64,000 bases of DNA from Modicisalibacter ilicicola DSM 19980 (GTDB lineage Bacteria; Pseudomonadota; Gammaproteobacteria; Pseudomonadales; Halomonadaceae): positions 406,856 to 470,855 of the forward strand of contig NZ_FQUJ01000002.1 of assembly GCF_900128925.1 (NCBI RefSeq). The letters run 5' to 3'. The translations under genes and the position numbers were made by a program. Below are positions 20,012-29,288 of the stretch, in pieces. Position 1 is the first letter of the stretch, and each line of letters begins with the position of its first letter. A model generated the notes under the pieces. The model saw only the letters and a program-made list of their open reading frames with translations, was not told where the DNA came from and ran no database searches.

Positions 20012-21427
20012 GTGAGCGACACCGACCTGGGACTGATGGATGCCGGGCGACTGGCGGAACTCTTCGGCTCCGGCGAGGCCTCCCCCCTGGAGGCCACCCG
20101 AGCGGCACTCGAGCGCATCGAGCGTTTCAACGACAAGGTCAACGCCTACGTCTACGTGGATCACGAGGGGGCGGAAGCCGCCGCCAAGGCCTCGGCCCGG
20201 CGTTGGGGCCAGGGCAAGCCGCTGAGCCCGATCGACGGGGTGCCGGTCTCGCTCAAGGACTTGACCAATGTCGCCGGCATGCCGGCCCGCGAAGGCTCGC
20301 TGCTGACCTCGGACGCTCACTGCGAGGAAGACGCGCCGCCGGCGCGCATGTTGCGCGAGGCCGGCGCCGTGCTTCTCGGCAAGACCAACACCCCGGAGTT
20401 CGGCTGGAAGGCGGTGACCGACAACCGGGTCTTCGGCGCCACCTGCAACCCCTGGGACACCCGCCTGACCCCGGGCGGCTCTTCCGGCGGTGCCGCGGCC
20501 GCCGCGGCGCTCAACCTGGGCGTATTGCACCAGGGCGGCGATTCCGGTGGCTCGATCCGCATCCCTGCCGCCTTCACCGGCGTGTTCGGCTTCAAGCCGA
20601 CCTTCGGCTGGACCCCTCAGTGGCCGCCGGCCAAGGAGCCGACGCTGTCGCACATCGGCCCCTTGACGCGCAGCGTTCGGGATGCGGCACGCATGCTCAA
20701 CGTGATCGGGCGCTACGACTACCGCGACCCCTACGCCACCCGCGGCCAGCCCGAGGACTGGGGCGTGGATCTCGACAACGACCTGCGCGGCCTGCGCATC
20801 GCCTACTCCCCCGACCTGGGCTATGCGAAGGTCGATTCCCAGATCGCCGAGCGTGTGCGGGAAGCCGCCCGGAAGCTGGAAGCGCTGGGCGCCGAGATCG
20901 TGGAAATCGACCCCGGGTTCGAATCGCCCATCAAGACCTTCCAGACGCTGTGGTTCACCGCCTCCCTCGAGCTGTGGTCGCAGTGCAGCGAGGAACAGCG
21001 TCAGAGGCTCGACCCGGGCCTGGTCGCCAACGCCCGTCATGCGGAGAACTGGCTCGCCGTCGATCTGTTTCGGGCACTCGCCGATCGCGCGCGCCTGACC
21101 CAGCAACTCGAGCACTTCAACCAGGAGTACCATCTGCTGATGACGCCCTCGGTGCCCCTCGAACCCTTCGAGGTCAATCACGAGGTGCCGCCGGGCAGCG
21201 ACATGCGCGACTGGGAAGAGTGGGCGCCTTTCTCCTACCCGTTCAACCTGAGCCAGCAGCCGGCCGCCTCGGTGCCCTGCGGCTTCACCGACAAGGGTCT
21301 GCCGGTCGGCTTCCAGCTCGCCGGCGGCAAGTTCGACGACATCCGGGTATTGCGGGCCTGCAACGCCTTCATGGAGGCGCATCCGCCACGCTTTCCCACG
21401 GTGCCCGACCCGGCCCATTACGGCTGA
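20012..21427 (+). CDS. Amidase signature family amidase
   Basis: Hydrolase of 471 residues with the Ser-cisSer-Lys triad of the family: Lys in VSLKDLTNVAGMPA, Ser in TPGGSSGGAAAAAA, and the nucleophile region GGDSGGSIRIPAAF. The C-terminal domain ends in a typical FQLAGGKFDD. The GTG start is set by a perfect AAGGAGG five bases upstream. The substrate cannot be read from sequence. An EctC-like gene follows after 52 bp, so the two are likely co-transcribed. Confidence 0.93.
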   Translation: MSDTDLGLMDAGRLAELFGSGEASPLEATRAALERIERFNDKVNAYVYVDHEGAEAAAKASARRWGQGKPLSPIDGVPVSLKDLTNVAGMPAREGSLLTSDAHCEEDAPPARMLREAGAVLLGKTNTPEFGWKAVTDNRVFGATCNPWDTRLTPGGSSGGAAAAAALNLGVLHQGGDSGGSIRIPAAFTGVFGFKPTFGWTPQWPPAKEPTLSHIGPLTRSVRDAARMLNVIGRYDYRDPYATRGQPEDWGVDLDNDLRGLRIAYSPDLGYAKVDSQIAERVREAARKLEALGAEIVEIDPGFESPIKTFQTLWFTASLELWSQCSEEQRQRLDPGLVANARHAENWLAVDLFRALADRARLTQQLEHFNQEYHLLMTPSVPLEPFEVNHEVPPGSDMRDWEEWAPFSYPFNLSQQPAASVPCGFTDKGLPVGFQLAGGKFDDIRVLRACNAFMEAHPPRFPTVPDPAHYG

Positions 21428-21479
21428 CCCGCCGCCCCCGCACATCGAAGCACCGCATCGAGAGAAGGAGAAGCGCAGG

Positions 21480-21881
21480 ATGATCGTTCGCACCCACAAG
21501 GACGCCGAAAACAGCGCCGTCGATGAAGAGAAGTTCATCAGCCGCCGCTACACCCTGCGGGCGGACGGCATGGGCCATTCCGTGCACGAGACCCATGTCA
21601 AGCCCGGCCAGGCACTCCACATGTGGTACAAGAACCACCGGGAAACCGTGATCTGCATCGAGGGAGAGGGCCAGATCGAGGACCTGACCGAAGGCGGCAA
21701 GTGGGACCTGAAACCCGGTGTGCTCTATGCCCTGGACAAGCACCAGCAGCACATCCTGAGCAGCGAGAAAGGCATGACCGTGCTGTGCGTGTTCACCCCC
21801 TCGCTGGTCGGCCCCGAGGACCACGACGAACAGGGCAGCTACCCGCTTCTCGACGATGATGGTACGGTGCTCAAGCGCTAG
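21480..21881 (+). CDS. Ectoine synthase-like cupin (solitary EctC paralogue)
   Basis: 133-residue cupin clearly related to L-ectoine synthase. Residues equivalent to the EctC iron ligands are kept: Glu55 (YKNHRE), Tyr83 (LYALD) and His91 (KHQQH), as is Tyr50 of the catalytic pocket. The blocks CIEGEGQ, LKPG, EKGMTVLCVF and GSYP follow EctC order. There is no ectA or ectB beside it; it follows an amidase gene and precedes a GNAT-nitrilase gene. It could cyclise N-acetyl-diaminobutyrate or a related compound, or act in the reverse direction. Strong AAGGAG ribosome binding site. Confidence 0.87.
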   Translation: MIVRTHKDAENSAVDEEKFISRRYTLRADGMGHSVHETHVKPGQALHMWYKNHRETVICIEGEGQIEDLTEGGKWDLKPGVLYALDKHQQHILSSEKGMTVLCVFTPSLVGPEDHDEQGSYPLLDDDGTVLKR

Positions 21882-21984
21882 ATACCCTCTCCACCTGACC
21901 GGTCGCAAACCGCTTGATGGGAGGCTTGTAGCCCCCGTAGCCCCCGCGCGTCCTGCCGGCGGGGCACCGCGTGTTACCATCCCA

Positions 21985-22001
21985 GGAATATTAATATTTC
22001 C
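21985..22001. promoter_or_regulatory. AT-rich palindrome before GNAT-nitrilase gene
   Basis: The perfect 12-bp palindrome AATATTAATATT is flanked by GG and TCC and lies about 22 bases upstream of the ATG at 22023. It is the only AT-rich element in this GC-rich intergenic region, so it may be a promoter core or an operator. Confidence 0.4.
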
Positions 22002-22022
22002 CCATCAGGACCCCAGACGCCC

Positions 22023-23585
22023 ATGTCCCTAGACGATCTTCACCTCAATCTACGCAATCTGGTACCCGAGGATTATCCCCAGCTCAAGGCGCTGATGGAC
22101 AGCATCTACGACGACATCGGGGGCGCCTGGTCCAGGTCCACCATCGACAAGCTGATCGACGAATTTCCCGACGGCCAGATCATCATCGAGGATGACGAGC
22201 ACATCGTCGGCGTGGCGCTGACCGCCCGGGTGGACTACGACGAGTTTTCCAACCCGCACAAGTACGACGACCTGATCGGCCACCGCGAGGTCATCCTCAA
22301 TGCCGCGGACGGCGACGCGCTGTATGGGCTGGACGTTCTGATCGACCCGGCCTATCGCGGGCATCGCCTGGGACGCCGCCTCTACGAGGCTCGCAAGGAC
22401 CTGTGCCGCTCCCTGAACCTGCGCGCGATTCTCGCCGGGGGGCGCATCCCCAACTACCACCTGTACGCCCAGGAGATGTCGCCCAGCGAGTACCTGGACG
22501 CCGTGGCACGCAAGGAGATCCACGACCCCATCCTGTCGTTCCAGCTGGCCAACGACTTCCTGGTCAAGCGACTGCTGCGCAAGTACCTGCCGGAGGACGA
22601 GAAGTCCCAGGGCTACGCGACGCTGCTGGAGTGGAACAACATTCTCTACGAGCCCGCCGAGCGGGTGCTCGAGACCCGCAAGACCCAGGTACGGGTCGGC
22701 GCGGTGCAGTGGCAGATGCGCGAGTTCGCCTCGGTGGAGTCGGTACTGCAGCAGGTCGAGTATTTCGTCGATGCCATCGCCGACTACCAGAGCGATTTCG
22801 CGGTCTTTCCGGAACTGTTCAATACGCCGCTGATGGGGCTGACCGATCAGTCCGACCAGGTGGCGGCGATCCGCTTTCTCGCCGGCTTCACCGAGCGTTT
22901 CAAGACCGAGATCTCGCGCATGGCGGTCTCCTACAACATCAATATCGTGGCCGGTTCGATGATGGAGGTGGGTGACGACGGTCGCCTCTACAACGTGTCG
23001 TACCTGTGCCAGCGCGACGGCACCACCGAACGCCAGTGCAAGCTGCACATCACGCCCCAGGAGCGTCGCGACTGGGTCGTGGAGGGGGGCGACGAACTGC
23101 AGGTCTTCGAGACGGACGCCGGTCGTGTCGGCATCCTGATCTGCTACGACGTGGAGTTTCCGGAACTGCCACGACTGCTCGCCGAGCAGGACATGGACAT
23201 CCTGTTCGTGCCCTTCTGGACCGACACCAAGAACAGCTATCTGCGCGTGCGCCACTGCGCCCAGGCCCGGGCCATCGAGAACGAGTGCTATGTGGTGCTG
23301 TGCGGCAGCGTCGGCAACGTGCCGTCCATCGAGAACCTGGACATCCAGTATGCCCAGTCCTCGGTGTTCTCGCCCTCGGACTTCGCCTTTCCCCACGACG
23401 CGGTGCTCTCGGAATCGACGCCGAACACCGAGATGGTGATCTTTTCCGATCTCGACCTGAACCGGCTCAAGGTAGTGCGCTCGGAAGGCTCGGTCACCAA
23501 CCTGAAGGACCGGCGCAAGGACCTGTTCGATCTGCGCCTGCGCGACTGGTCCTGGAAGTCCGGCGGCCGGCAAGAGGAGAGCTGA
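22023..23585 (+). CDS. Fused GNAT acetyltransferase / carbon-nitrogen hydrolase
   Basis: 520-residue two-domain protein. The N-terminal half (about 8-200) is a GNAT N-acetyltransferase with the acetyl-CoA loop YRGHRLGRRLYEAR. The C-terminal half (about 222-505) is a nitrilase-superfamily amidohydrolase with the Glu-Lys-Cys triad in FAVFPELF, CKLHITPQER and ILICYDVEFPEL. This fusion is a known family of uncharacterised function. It is positioned between the EctC-like gene and mtfA on the same strand. No substrate can be assigned. Confidence 0.93.
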   Translation: MSLDDLHLNLRNLVPEDYPQLKALMDSIYDDIGGAWSRSTIDKLIDEFPDGQIIIEDDEHIVGVALTARVDYDEFSNPHKYDDLIGHREVILNAADGDALYGLDVLIDPAYRGHRLGRRLYEARKDLCRSLNLRAILAGGRIPNYHLYAQEMSPSEYLDAVARKEIHDPILSFQLANDFLVKRLLRKYLPEDEKSQGYATLLEWNNILYEPAERVLETRKTQVRVGAVQWQMREFASVESVLQQVEYFVDAIADYQSDFAVFPELFNTPLMGLTDQSDQVAAIRFLAGFTERFKTEISRMAVSYNINIVAGSMMEVGDDGRLYNVSYLCQRDGTTERQCKLHITPQERRDWVVEGGDELQVFETDAGRVGILICYDVEFPELPRLLAEQDMDILFVPFWTDTKNSYLRVRHCAQARAIENECYVVLCGSVGNVPSIENLDIQYAQSSVFSPSDFAFPHDAVLSESTPNTEMVIFSDLDLNRLKVVRSEGSVTNLKDRRKDLFDLRLRDWSWKSGGRQEES

Positions 23586-23591
23586 CGCATC

Positions 23592-24452
23592 ATGTTGAGC
23601 TGGTGGCGTCGCTGGCGGGCCGAGCGTTTCGCGGCCCGCCATCCGTTTCCCGAAGACGCCTGGCGGGAGGCCCGGGCACGCCTGCCGCTGCTGGAAGCGC
23701 TGGACAATGACGATGCCCGGCGGCTGGGGCAGCGCGCCTGGCACCTGGCGCACAGGAAGCGACTGACGGTCCCCGGGGAAAGCGAACTCGACCTGCCCGC
23801 CCGGCTGGGATTATTCGCCCAGGCAGGCCTGCTGACCCTGGGCTGGAGCAACACGGATGCCTTCGAGGCATTCACCAACGTGCACGAGATCCTGCTGCTG
23901 CCGGATGTCTTTCGTCGCCAAGCCTCCGACATGGACGAAGCCGGCGTGGTGCACGAATACCACGACGAACGGGCCGGCGAGACCTGGTATCAGGGCCCGG
24001 TGGTGCTATCGCTGACCGATGTCGCGGCGAGCGGCGATTGGAGCGGCTTCAACGTAATCATCCATGAATTCGCCCACAAGCTCGACATGGGCAACTCCCA
24101 GGATGTCGACGGCTTCCCGCCCCTGCCGGCGAGCCTGTCGGCCACGACCTGGCATCGCGTCTTCACCGCGGTCTGGGACGACCTGCAGGATCACCTCGAA
24201 AGAGGCGTAGAGCCACCCATCGACGATTATGCCGCGAGCCATCCCGGCGAATGCTTCGCCGTATGCTGCGAGTACTTCTTTACCGCACCGCAGATACTGA
24301 GCGACGCCTATCCCGAACTCTACGATCTGCTCGCCCACTATTTCCACCAGTCACCGCTGGAGCGTCTGCCCGCCAGCCCCTCGGCGGGTCAATCCGGGGA
24401 GGTGGACCAGACCCGGGAGCGCTCCGGCGGTTGCGGGTCCGGGCATTCCTGA
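23592..24452 (+). CDS. mtfA: MtfA-type zinc peptidase (M90)
   Basis: 286 residues of the MtfA family. The zinc motif HEFAHKLDMGN is present in the middle and the additional ligand Glu lies in the downstream ECFAVCCEYFF region. Family hallmarks WYQGPVVLS and EYFFTAPQIL are visible. In E. coli MtfA inactivates the Mlc repressor; that role here is inference. A GAGGAG ribosome binding site precedes the start, only 6 bp after the previous stop. Its last 64 bp overlap the convergent small gene. Confidence 0.93.
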   Translation: MLSWWRRWRAERFAARHPFPEDAWREARARLPLLEALDNDDARRLGQRAWHLAHRKRLTVPGESELDLPARLGLFAQAGLLTLGWSNTDAFEAFTNVHEILLLPDVFRRQASDMDEAGVVHEYHDERAGETWYQGPVVLSLTDVAASGDWSGFNVIIHEFAHKLDMGNSQDVDGFPPLPASLSATTWHRVFTAVWDDLQDHLERGVEPPIDDYAASHPGECFAVCCEYFFTAPQILSDAYPELYDLLAHYFHQSPLERLPASPSAGQSGEVDQTRERSGGCGSGHS

Positions 24453-24727
24453 GCCCGCGTCGACCAGATCGTCGTGCCGTCGGCACGGTGGCAGACGCTC
24501 GGCCCGGAGGCGTCTTCACCCTGTTCCTCGACCCGCGCTTCATTCTCGTCGCGCTCGGAGGGTGTCGTCATGAAACGCGAGCCATCGATGACGATCTCGA
24601 TATCGCGCTGCCAGACATGGCCACGCCTCGTCTCGTCGGCGAATAGCTGGCCGAAGGCTCCCAGCGCCAGCGCCCCCGCCAGAACGGCGCCGCCGATGCA
24701 GCGAACCGCAAACGGTACAAGCGTCAT
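24389..24727 (-). CDS. Small exported hypothetical protein
   Basis: 112 residues with an N-terminal signal-like hydrophobic segment (about 8-30, ending in FADETRRG). The remainder is hydrophilic and acidic (SERDENEARVEEQGEDASG) with two cysteines. No family was recognised. It overlaps the 3' end of mtfA by 64 bp tail to tail. GGTGAGG lies just upstream of the ATG. The coding call rests on the signal peptide and ribosome binding site. Confidence 0.6.
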   Translation of the reverse strand: MTLVPFAVRCIGGAVLAGALALGAFGQLFADETRRGHVWQRDIEIVIDGSRFMTTPSERDENEARVEEQGEDASGPSVCHRADGTTIWSTRAQECPDPQPPERSRVWSTSPD

Positions 24728-24745
24728 GTCCTCACCCCCTTTCGC

Positions 24746-25618
24746 TCATGGGCTCAGCCCTTCCCAGAGCAGCACTGCTTCCGGGCGTCGTTCTTGTTTC
24801 ATCGGCCGCACCAGCCAGAAGCGCTCATCCGTGGCCGCAGGAAGATCAAAAGGCGCCACCAGGTCGTCACGCTCGTTCAACAGCCCCTGATGAATCAGGG
24901 CCACCCCGCCGCCCCGGGCCGCCAGTGCCAGCGTCATGATCTGGCTGTCGCAGGAGAGGGTCAGGCAGTGGCGATCGAGACCCGCCACCCCCGCCTCTTC
25001 CAGCCAGGCGGACCAGCCCACCGCGAAGCCCGGCGCGTGCAGCAGGGTTTCGCCGACCAGGTCCGCCGGTGCGTGCAGGCGCTCGGCCAGCCTGGGCGCA
25101 CAGACAGGCAGCATCGCCTCGCTACCCAGCGACTGAAGCTCCACCCCTTCCCAGTCGCCGAGGCCGTAGCGAATCTCGATATCGGCGCCTTCGATACCGA
25201 AGTCGTCGCGCCAGATCGCGCTGACCACATGCACCACGATGCCCGGGTGACACCGGTGAAAATCCAGCAGTCGCGGTGCCAACCATATCTGCTGCATGAC
25301 CGGCGTGGCGCGCAATGTCACCGAGGCCTGCGGGTGCGATCCGAAGACTTCCGTCGTGCCCTCGAGCAGGCGTCCGAATGCTTCCTGCACGCTGGGCAGC
25401 CAGGCCTGGCCAGCCGGGGTCAAGGACAGGCTGCGCGGATGACGCACGAACAGCCGCTGGCCCAGACGATCCTCGAGAAGTCGGATACGCTGGCTCACCG
25501 CCGACTGGGTCACGCCCAGTTCACGACCTGCCCGGGTGAAACTCAAGGTACGGGCAGCGGCCTCGAAGGCCTGCAACCAGAGGATGGGCGGTAACGCATT
25601 CATGGGCAAGCGGGCCAT
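24746..25618 (-). CDS. LysR-family transcriptional regulator (GcvA-like)
   Basis: 290 residues. The N-terminal winged helix-turn-helix (about 14-75: FEAAARTLSFTRAGRELGVTQSAVSQRIRLLEDRLG) is followed by a LysR effector-binding domain. The FTRAGRELGVTQSAVS form resembles the GcvA/AmpR subgroup. It is divergent from the butyrobetaine dioxygenase-like gene with a clear dyad between them, so that gene is its probable target. Confidence 0.92.
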   Translation of the reverse strand: MARLPMNALPPILWLQAFEAAARTLSFTRAGRELGVTQSAVSQRIRLLEDRLGQRLFVRHPRSLSLTPAGQAWLPSVQEAFGRLLEGTTEVFGSHPQASVTLRATPVMQQIWLAPRLLDFHRCHPGIVVHVVSAIWRDDFGIEGADIEIRYGLGDWEGVELQSLGSEAMLPVCAPRLAERLHAPADLVGETLLHAPGFAVGWSAWLEEAGVAGLDRHCLTLSCDSQIMTLALAARGGGVALIHQGLLNERDDLVAPFDLPAATDERFWLVRPMKQERRPEAVLLWEGLSP

Positions 25619-25654
25619 AAGTCAGGCTTGGGCATAGCCCCCAGATTAATCGTT

Positions 25655-25678
25655 TGTCGCCATGACGTACAGGCGACA
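25655..25678. promoter_or_regulatory. LysR-type operator dyad
   Basis: Perfect inverted repeat TGTCGCC-N10-GGCGACA midway between the divergent LysR gene and the dioxygenase gene. It fits the usual position and geometry (T-N11-A core) of a LysR activator site. Confidence 0.6.
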
Positions 25679-25730
25679 TCCTCGGGGCACCGCGGCAGAC
25701 AAGACTCACGATTCACCGGAGAAGACTTTG

Positions 25731-26915
25731 ATGAACACGCCCGTTACCGAGCCAAGCACGAACCAGCCCAGCCTCGACATGGGCGAGCTGTCGCCCCATG
25801 CCGAAGGCCCGAGATTGATCGCCGCGACGTCGTCCGGCGATCACCTGGCGCTTCATTGGGTCGACGGCAGTCAGGCACACTTTCCCCTGCTGTGGCTGCG
25901 CGATCACTGCTCCTGCAGCGAATGTCGCCACCCCTTGACCCGGGAACGCCTCTTCGTGCCCCTGGAGGATATCGACGAAGCGCCACGATCGACCCTGGTC
26001 GAAGGGGGCCTGCGCCTGCAATGGGCCGATGGCCATGTCAGCCTGTACGACGCTGTCTGGTTGCACCAGCGCCGCCCGGGTGACGATGCCGATCCCAACG
26101 GCACACTGACACGCCTTCAGCGCCCCTGGCCCGAGGCGTTCGCTCCCGAGCATGTGAAATACAGCGATTTCATGACCACCGACGGTGAGCGCCACTGGCT
26201 GGAAGTGTTGTTGCGCGACGGCCTGGTCGTGCTCGACGACGGCCCGCTGATCGATGAGGAGGTCAGTCGTATCGCCGGTCGCATCGGCCCGATGCGCGCC
26301 ACCAACTTCGGCGCGCGCTTCGATGTCTACTCCAAACCCAATCCCAACAATGCCGCCTACACGGCGATCGGCCTGGCGCTGCATTCCGATCTTCCCAACT
26401 GGCGCCAGCCACCGGATATCCAGCTGCTCTACTGCCTGCAGAACGAGGCGGAGGGTGGCGAATCGCTCTTCGCCGATGGTTTCGCCGTGGCCGAGCGTCT
26501 GCGCGTTGAAGCACCGGAGGCCTTCCGTGTACTGAGCGAGACGCCCATCGATTTTCGCTTTCAGGACGAGGAGCAGGACATCGCCGCGCGAGCCCCGGTC
26601 ATTGCACTGGATGACAGGGGCCGGCTGAAGGAGATCCGCTTCAACAACTGGATTCGCGACACCCTGCGCCTGCCGCTGGACACGATCGATGCCTGGTACC
26701 GCGCCTACCGGCAATTCTGGCTGCTGTTGCATGATCCGCGCCACCAGATCGAATTCGCCCTCGAGCCCGGCCAGATGGTCGCCTTCGACAATCGTCGGGT
26801 GCTGCACGGGCGGCGTGCCTTCGACCCCTCTACCGGCAGGCGCCACCTCCAGGGCACCTACCTGGATATCGACATGATCGAATCGCGGCTGAGAGTGCTC
26901 CAACGCCGGACATGA
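25731..26915 (+). CDS. Gamma-butyrobetaine dioxygenase-like Fe(II)/2-oxoglutarate oxygenase
   Basis: 394 residues. An N-terminal DUF971-type zinc-binding domain (LRDHCSCSECRHP, about residues 55-70) precedes a TauD-like double-stranded beta-helix. The iron ligands are His and Asp in LHSDLPNW and the distal His in VLHGRRAF, with the 2-oxoglutarate-binding Arg in the following GRRHLQG segment. This architecture is that of gamma-butyrobetaine hydroxylase, which makes carnitine; related hydroxylases share it. ATG 25731 follows CGGAGAAG. Likely controlled by the divergent LysR regulator. Confidence 0.87.
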   Translation: MNTPVTEPSTNQPSLDMGELSPHAEGPRLIAATSSGDHLALHWVDGSQAHFPLLWLRDHCSCSECRHPLTRERLFVPLEDIDEAPRSTLVEGGLRLQWADGHVSLYDAVWLHQRRPGDDADPNGTLTRLQRPWPEAFAPEHVKYSDFMTTDGERHWLEVLLRDGLVVLDDGPLIDEEVSRIAGRIGPMRATNFGARFDVYSKPNPNNAAYTAIGLALHSDLPNWRQPPDIQLLYCLQNEAEGGESLFADGFAVAERLRVEAPEAFRVLSETPIDFRFQDEEQDIAARAPVIALDDRGRLKEIRFNNWIRDTLRLPLDTIDAWYRAYRQFWLLLHDPRHQIEFALEPGQMVAFDNRRVLHGRRAFDPSTGRRHLQGTYLDIDMIESRLRVLQRRT

Positions 26916-26991
26916 CGACTACAGGCATTGGCCGGCGCACCCGGCACGCGTATGCTAGGCGCGACTCCCATGAGCGGATTCGTCTATCGTC

Positions 26992-27675
26992 ATGTCTCGT
27001 CCACTGGCTACCGTCATTGCGCTGCTGGCCGTACTGGCCGGCCTGGGTCTGCTGTGGCAATGGCTGGCCATGCAGGATGCGTTGAAGCCCGAGCGCCTGC
27101 TGGGGCTCATCGAGTACACCCTGGCCTGGCGCGATTCGCCGCTGGCGGTCCTGGTGGTGATCGCCGTCTACGTCGGCGCCTCGCTGGTGATGTTTCCCCT
27201 GAGCGTTCTCGTGGCGGCGACCGGGCTGATGTTCGGCCCGTGGTGGGGGTTCGGCTATGCGCTGATCGCCAGCATGGTGACCTCGGCAGTCACCTTCTGG
27301 CTGGGACGCAGGCTGGGGCGCGAGGCGTTGTTGCGCCATGGCGGCAAGCGGCTGAACGGGATCGCCCGGCTTCTGGCGGGCCGTGGCATTCGCACCATGA
27401 CGTTGATCAACCTGCTGCCCCTGGCCCCCTTTACCCTCACCAACATGATGGCGGGCGCCTTTCATCTGCGCTTTCGCGACTACATGCTGGGGTCGTTCAT
27501 CGGCATCATTCCCGGCCTGCTCGGGATCGCCCTGCTGGGCAGCCAGCTGGGGTCGTTGATCACCGCCGAGAATCAGACCGAACTGTGGGTCGCTTTGGGC
27601 GGAATCGCCCTGGCAGTGCTGGTACTGGCGGGGTTGAAGCGCTACAGCATGCGCAGGCAGCGCCTGCGCCGCTGA
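26992..27675 (+). CDS. TVP38/TMEM64 (VTT-domain) membrane protein
   Basis: 227-residue inner-membrane protein with about six hydrophobic segments. The VTT/SNARE-associated domain is recognisable from the GLMFGPWWGFGYALIASMVTS block, the reentrant GRRLGREALLRHG and LINLLPLAPFTLTNMMAGAFHLRFRDYMLGSFIGIIPG. DedA/VTT proteins act in lipid scrambling and membrane homeostasis; the specific role here is unknown. Confidence 0.92.
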   Translation: MSRPLATVIALLAVLAGLGLLWQWLAMQDALKPERLLGLIEYTLAWRDSPLAVLVVIAVYVGASLVMFPLSVLVAATGLMFGPWWGFGYALIASMVTSAVTFWLGRRLGREALLRHGGKRLNGIARLLAGRGIRTMTLINLLPLAPFTLTNMMAGAFHLRFRDYMLGSFIGIIPGLLGIALLGSQLGSLITAENQTELWVALGGIALAVLVLAGLKRYSMRRQRLRR

Positions 27676-27681
27676 CCCTGT

Positions 27682-29001
27682 TCACTTGCGGAAGGCCTCG
27701 GGCTCTTCGGGTTCGTCGGAACGCTCGATCAAGCCCCGCATGGGCTCGTCCTGAAAGACCGAACGCAGCACCCGGCCCCGGTGCCGCAACAGCTGCCATT
27801 CCGCTCCCAGACGGCCACGCACCCGCTCCCAGGCATCCTGATCGGCATGGCTTATCGGCCCACCGGCGGCAATGGCTCGGCGGTAGACCTCGATACAGCG
27901 TGCCGCGCAACAGCCCTCATCGAACGCCCTCGCGGTCTTCAATGCCCCTTCCCGCAACAGGTCGCGGTGGTCCTTGTCCTCGAGATTGTGCAGCGCACTG
28001 GCCAGGGCCTGGGCGTCGTTGCCGACGAGCAGATAGCCGTTTTCACCGCTTTCGACCACTTCGCGCACCCCCGGGGCCTCGATGGCGACCACCGGCAGGC
28101 CGGCGGCCATCGCCTCGACCAGCACCATGCCCTGGGTTTCGCTGTGGGAGGCGAAGGCGAACACGTCCATGGCGTGATAGGCATCGATCAGCGCCTGGTC
28201 GTGCAGCTTGCCCGTGAAATGGAAACGATCGGCGACGCCGGCGCTCGCCGCCGCCTCATGCATCGCCAGACGGGCATCGCCGTCGCCGACGATCAAAAAA
28301 TGCGCCTTCGGTGCCGTGATCAACAGGCGCGTCACGGCCTCGGCGAGGAAAGGCAGGTTCTTCTCCCGGGCCAACCTGCCGACATGGCCGACCACGAAGG
28401 CCTCCCGGTCGAGCCCCAGGCGTCGGCGCAGCCATCTGCCATCGCCTCGAGAGAAGCGTCGGGTATCGACGCCGCTGGGCACGACATGGATGGCCTCGTT
28501 GGCCCCCCGCTGCAGCAGCAGCTCGCGCACGCTGTCGCTCGGGGCGATCACCGCATCGCACAGCTTGGTGTATTCGGTGGACAGCGCCACCGCGAAGCGC
28601 TGCATGCGCGGCGAGCTGCCCGGCACGTAATGCGTGTAATGCTCGTACAGCGTGTGGTGGGTGAAGATCAGCGGCAGACCGTAGGTCTCCGCCGCCCGGG
28701 CGGCGGTATCGCCAAGCAGGAACGGATGATGGGAATGCACGATATCCGGCTCGAAGGCCTCGATGGCTTCGTAGAGCTGGCCCGGGATCGGCACCGGGAG
28801 AGAGAAGTCGCTACCGTTGAAGTGCTGAACCGCCGCGACGCGAATGACGTCTGGCTCATGCCGTGGCTGCCCTTCCAGCTTGGGCGCCACCACCAACACC
28901 TGATGCCCTTCTGTCTGCAGGCGTGTCTTGAGCCGCTGCACGGACTCGCTCACGCCCCCCACGATGGGACGGTAGGTATTGGTAAACATGAGAATATTCA
29001 A
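27682..29001 (-). CDS. GT4-family glycosyltransferase
   Basis: 439-residue GT-B-fold glycosyltransferase. The N-terminal acceptor domain begins NILMFTNTYRPIVGGVSESV, with HSHHPFL and FTHHTLYEHY. The donor domain has VGHVGRLAREKNLPFLAEAV and the EX7E-like SHSETQGMVLVEAMAAGLPVVAIEAPG. The start is TTG 29001 with GGGAGA upstream, giving the usual NILMFTN N-terminus; the next ATG (28989) would truncate the first strand. Probably makes a glycolipid. Confidence 0.92.
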   Translation of the reverse strand: MNILMFTNTYRPIVGGVSESVQRLKTRLQTEGHQVLVVAPKLEGQPRHEPDVIRVAAVQHFNGSDFSLPVPIPGQLYEAIEAFEPDIVHSHHPFLLGDTAARAAETYGLPLIFTHHTLYEHYTHYVPGSSPRMQRFAVALSTEYTKLCDAVIAPSDSVRELLLQRGANEAIHVVPSGVDTRRFSRGDGRWLRRRLGLDREAFVVGHVGRLAREKNLPFLAEAVTRLLITAPKAHFLIVGDGDARLAMHEAAASAGVADRFHFTGKLHDQALIDAYHAMDVFAFASHSETQGMVLVEAMAAGLPVVAIEAPGVREVVESGENGYLLVGNDAQALASALHNLEDKDHRDLLREGALKTARAFDEGCCAARCIEVYRRAIAAGGPISHADQDAWERVRGRLGAEWQLLRHRGRVLRSVFQDEPMRGLIERSDEPEEPEAFRK

Positions 29002-29288
29002 GCCATCGTCTCCCTTGGCAATTCACGATATGCGCACTCGATGCCGCCATGATGCGCCTTGTCGTTCGCCCGCCCTGGCCATTTCCTTTGCCGTTCGCGA
29101 TCATCACGTGAGCAGGCTCCCTCAGGATAGGCGACAAGGAACGTCGAAGCGTAGCCTCAGAGGCATCGATTACATCTGGCTATACAAAAAATGCCTTTAC
29201 CCATCACCCTGCCCTGCCGGGAGGGTGGTGGCCGGCGAGAATGCTAGACTGCACACTATCTTATTACCAACCCGACGAGGACAGCTTC

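Noticed and set aside
22050-23753. 567-codon minus-strand frame opposite the GNAT-nitrilase gene
   Set aside because: Antisense shadow. The plus strand encodes two recognisable domains with intact catalytic residues.
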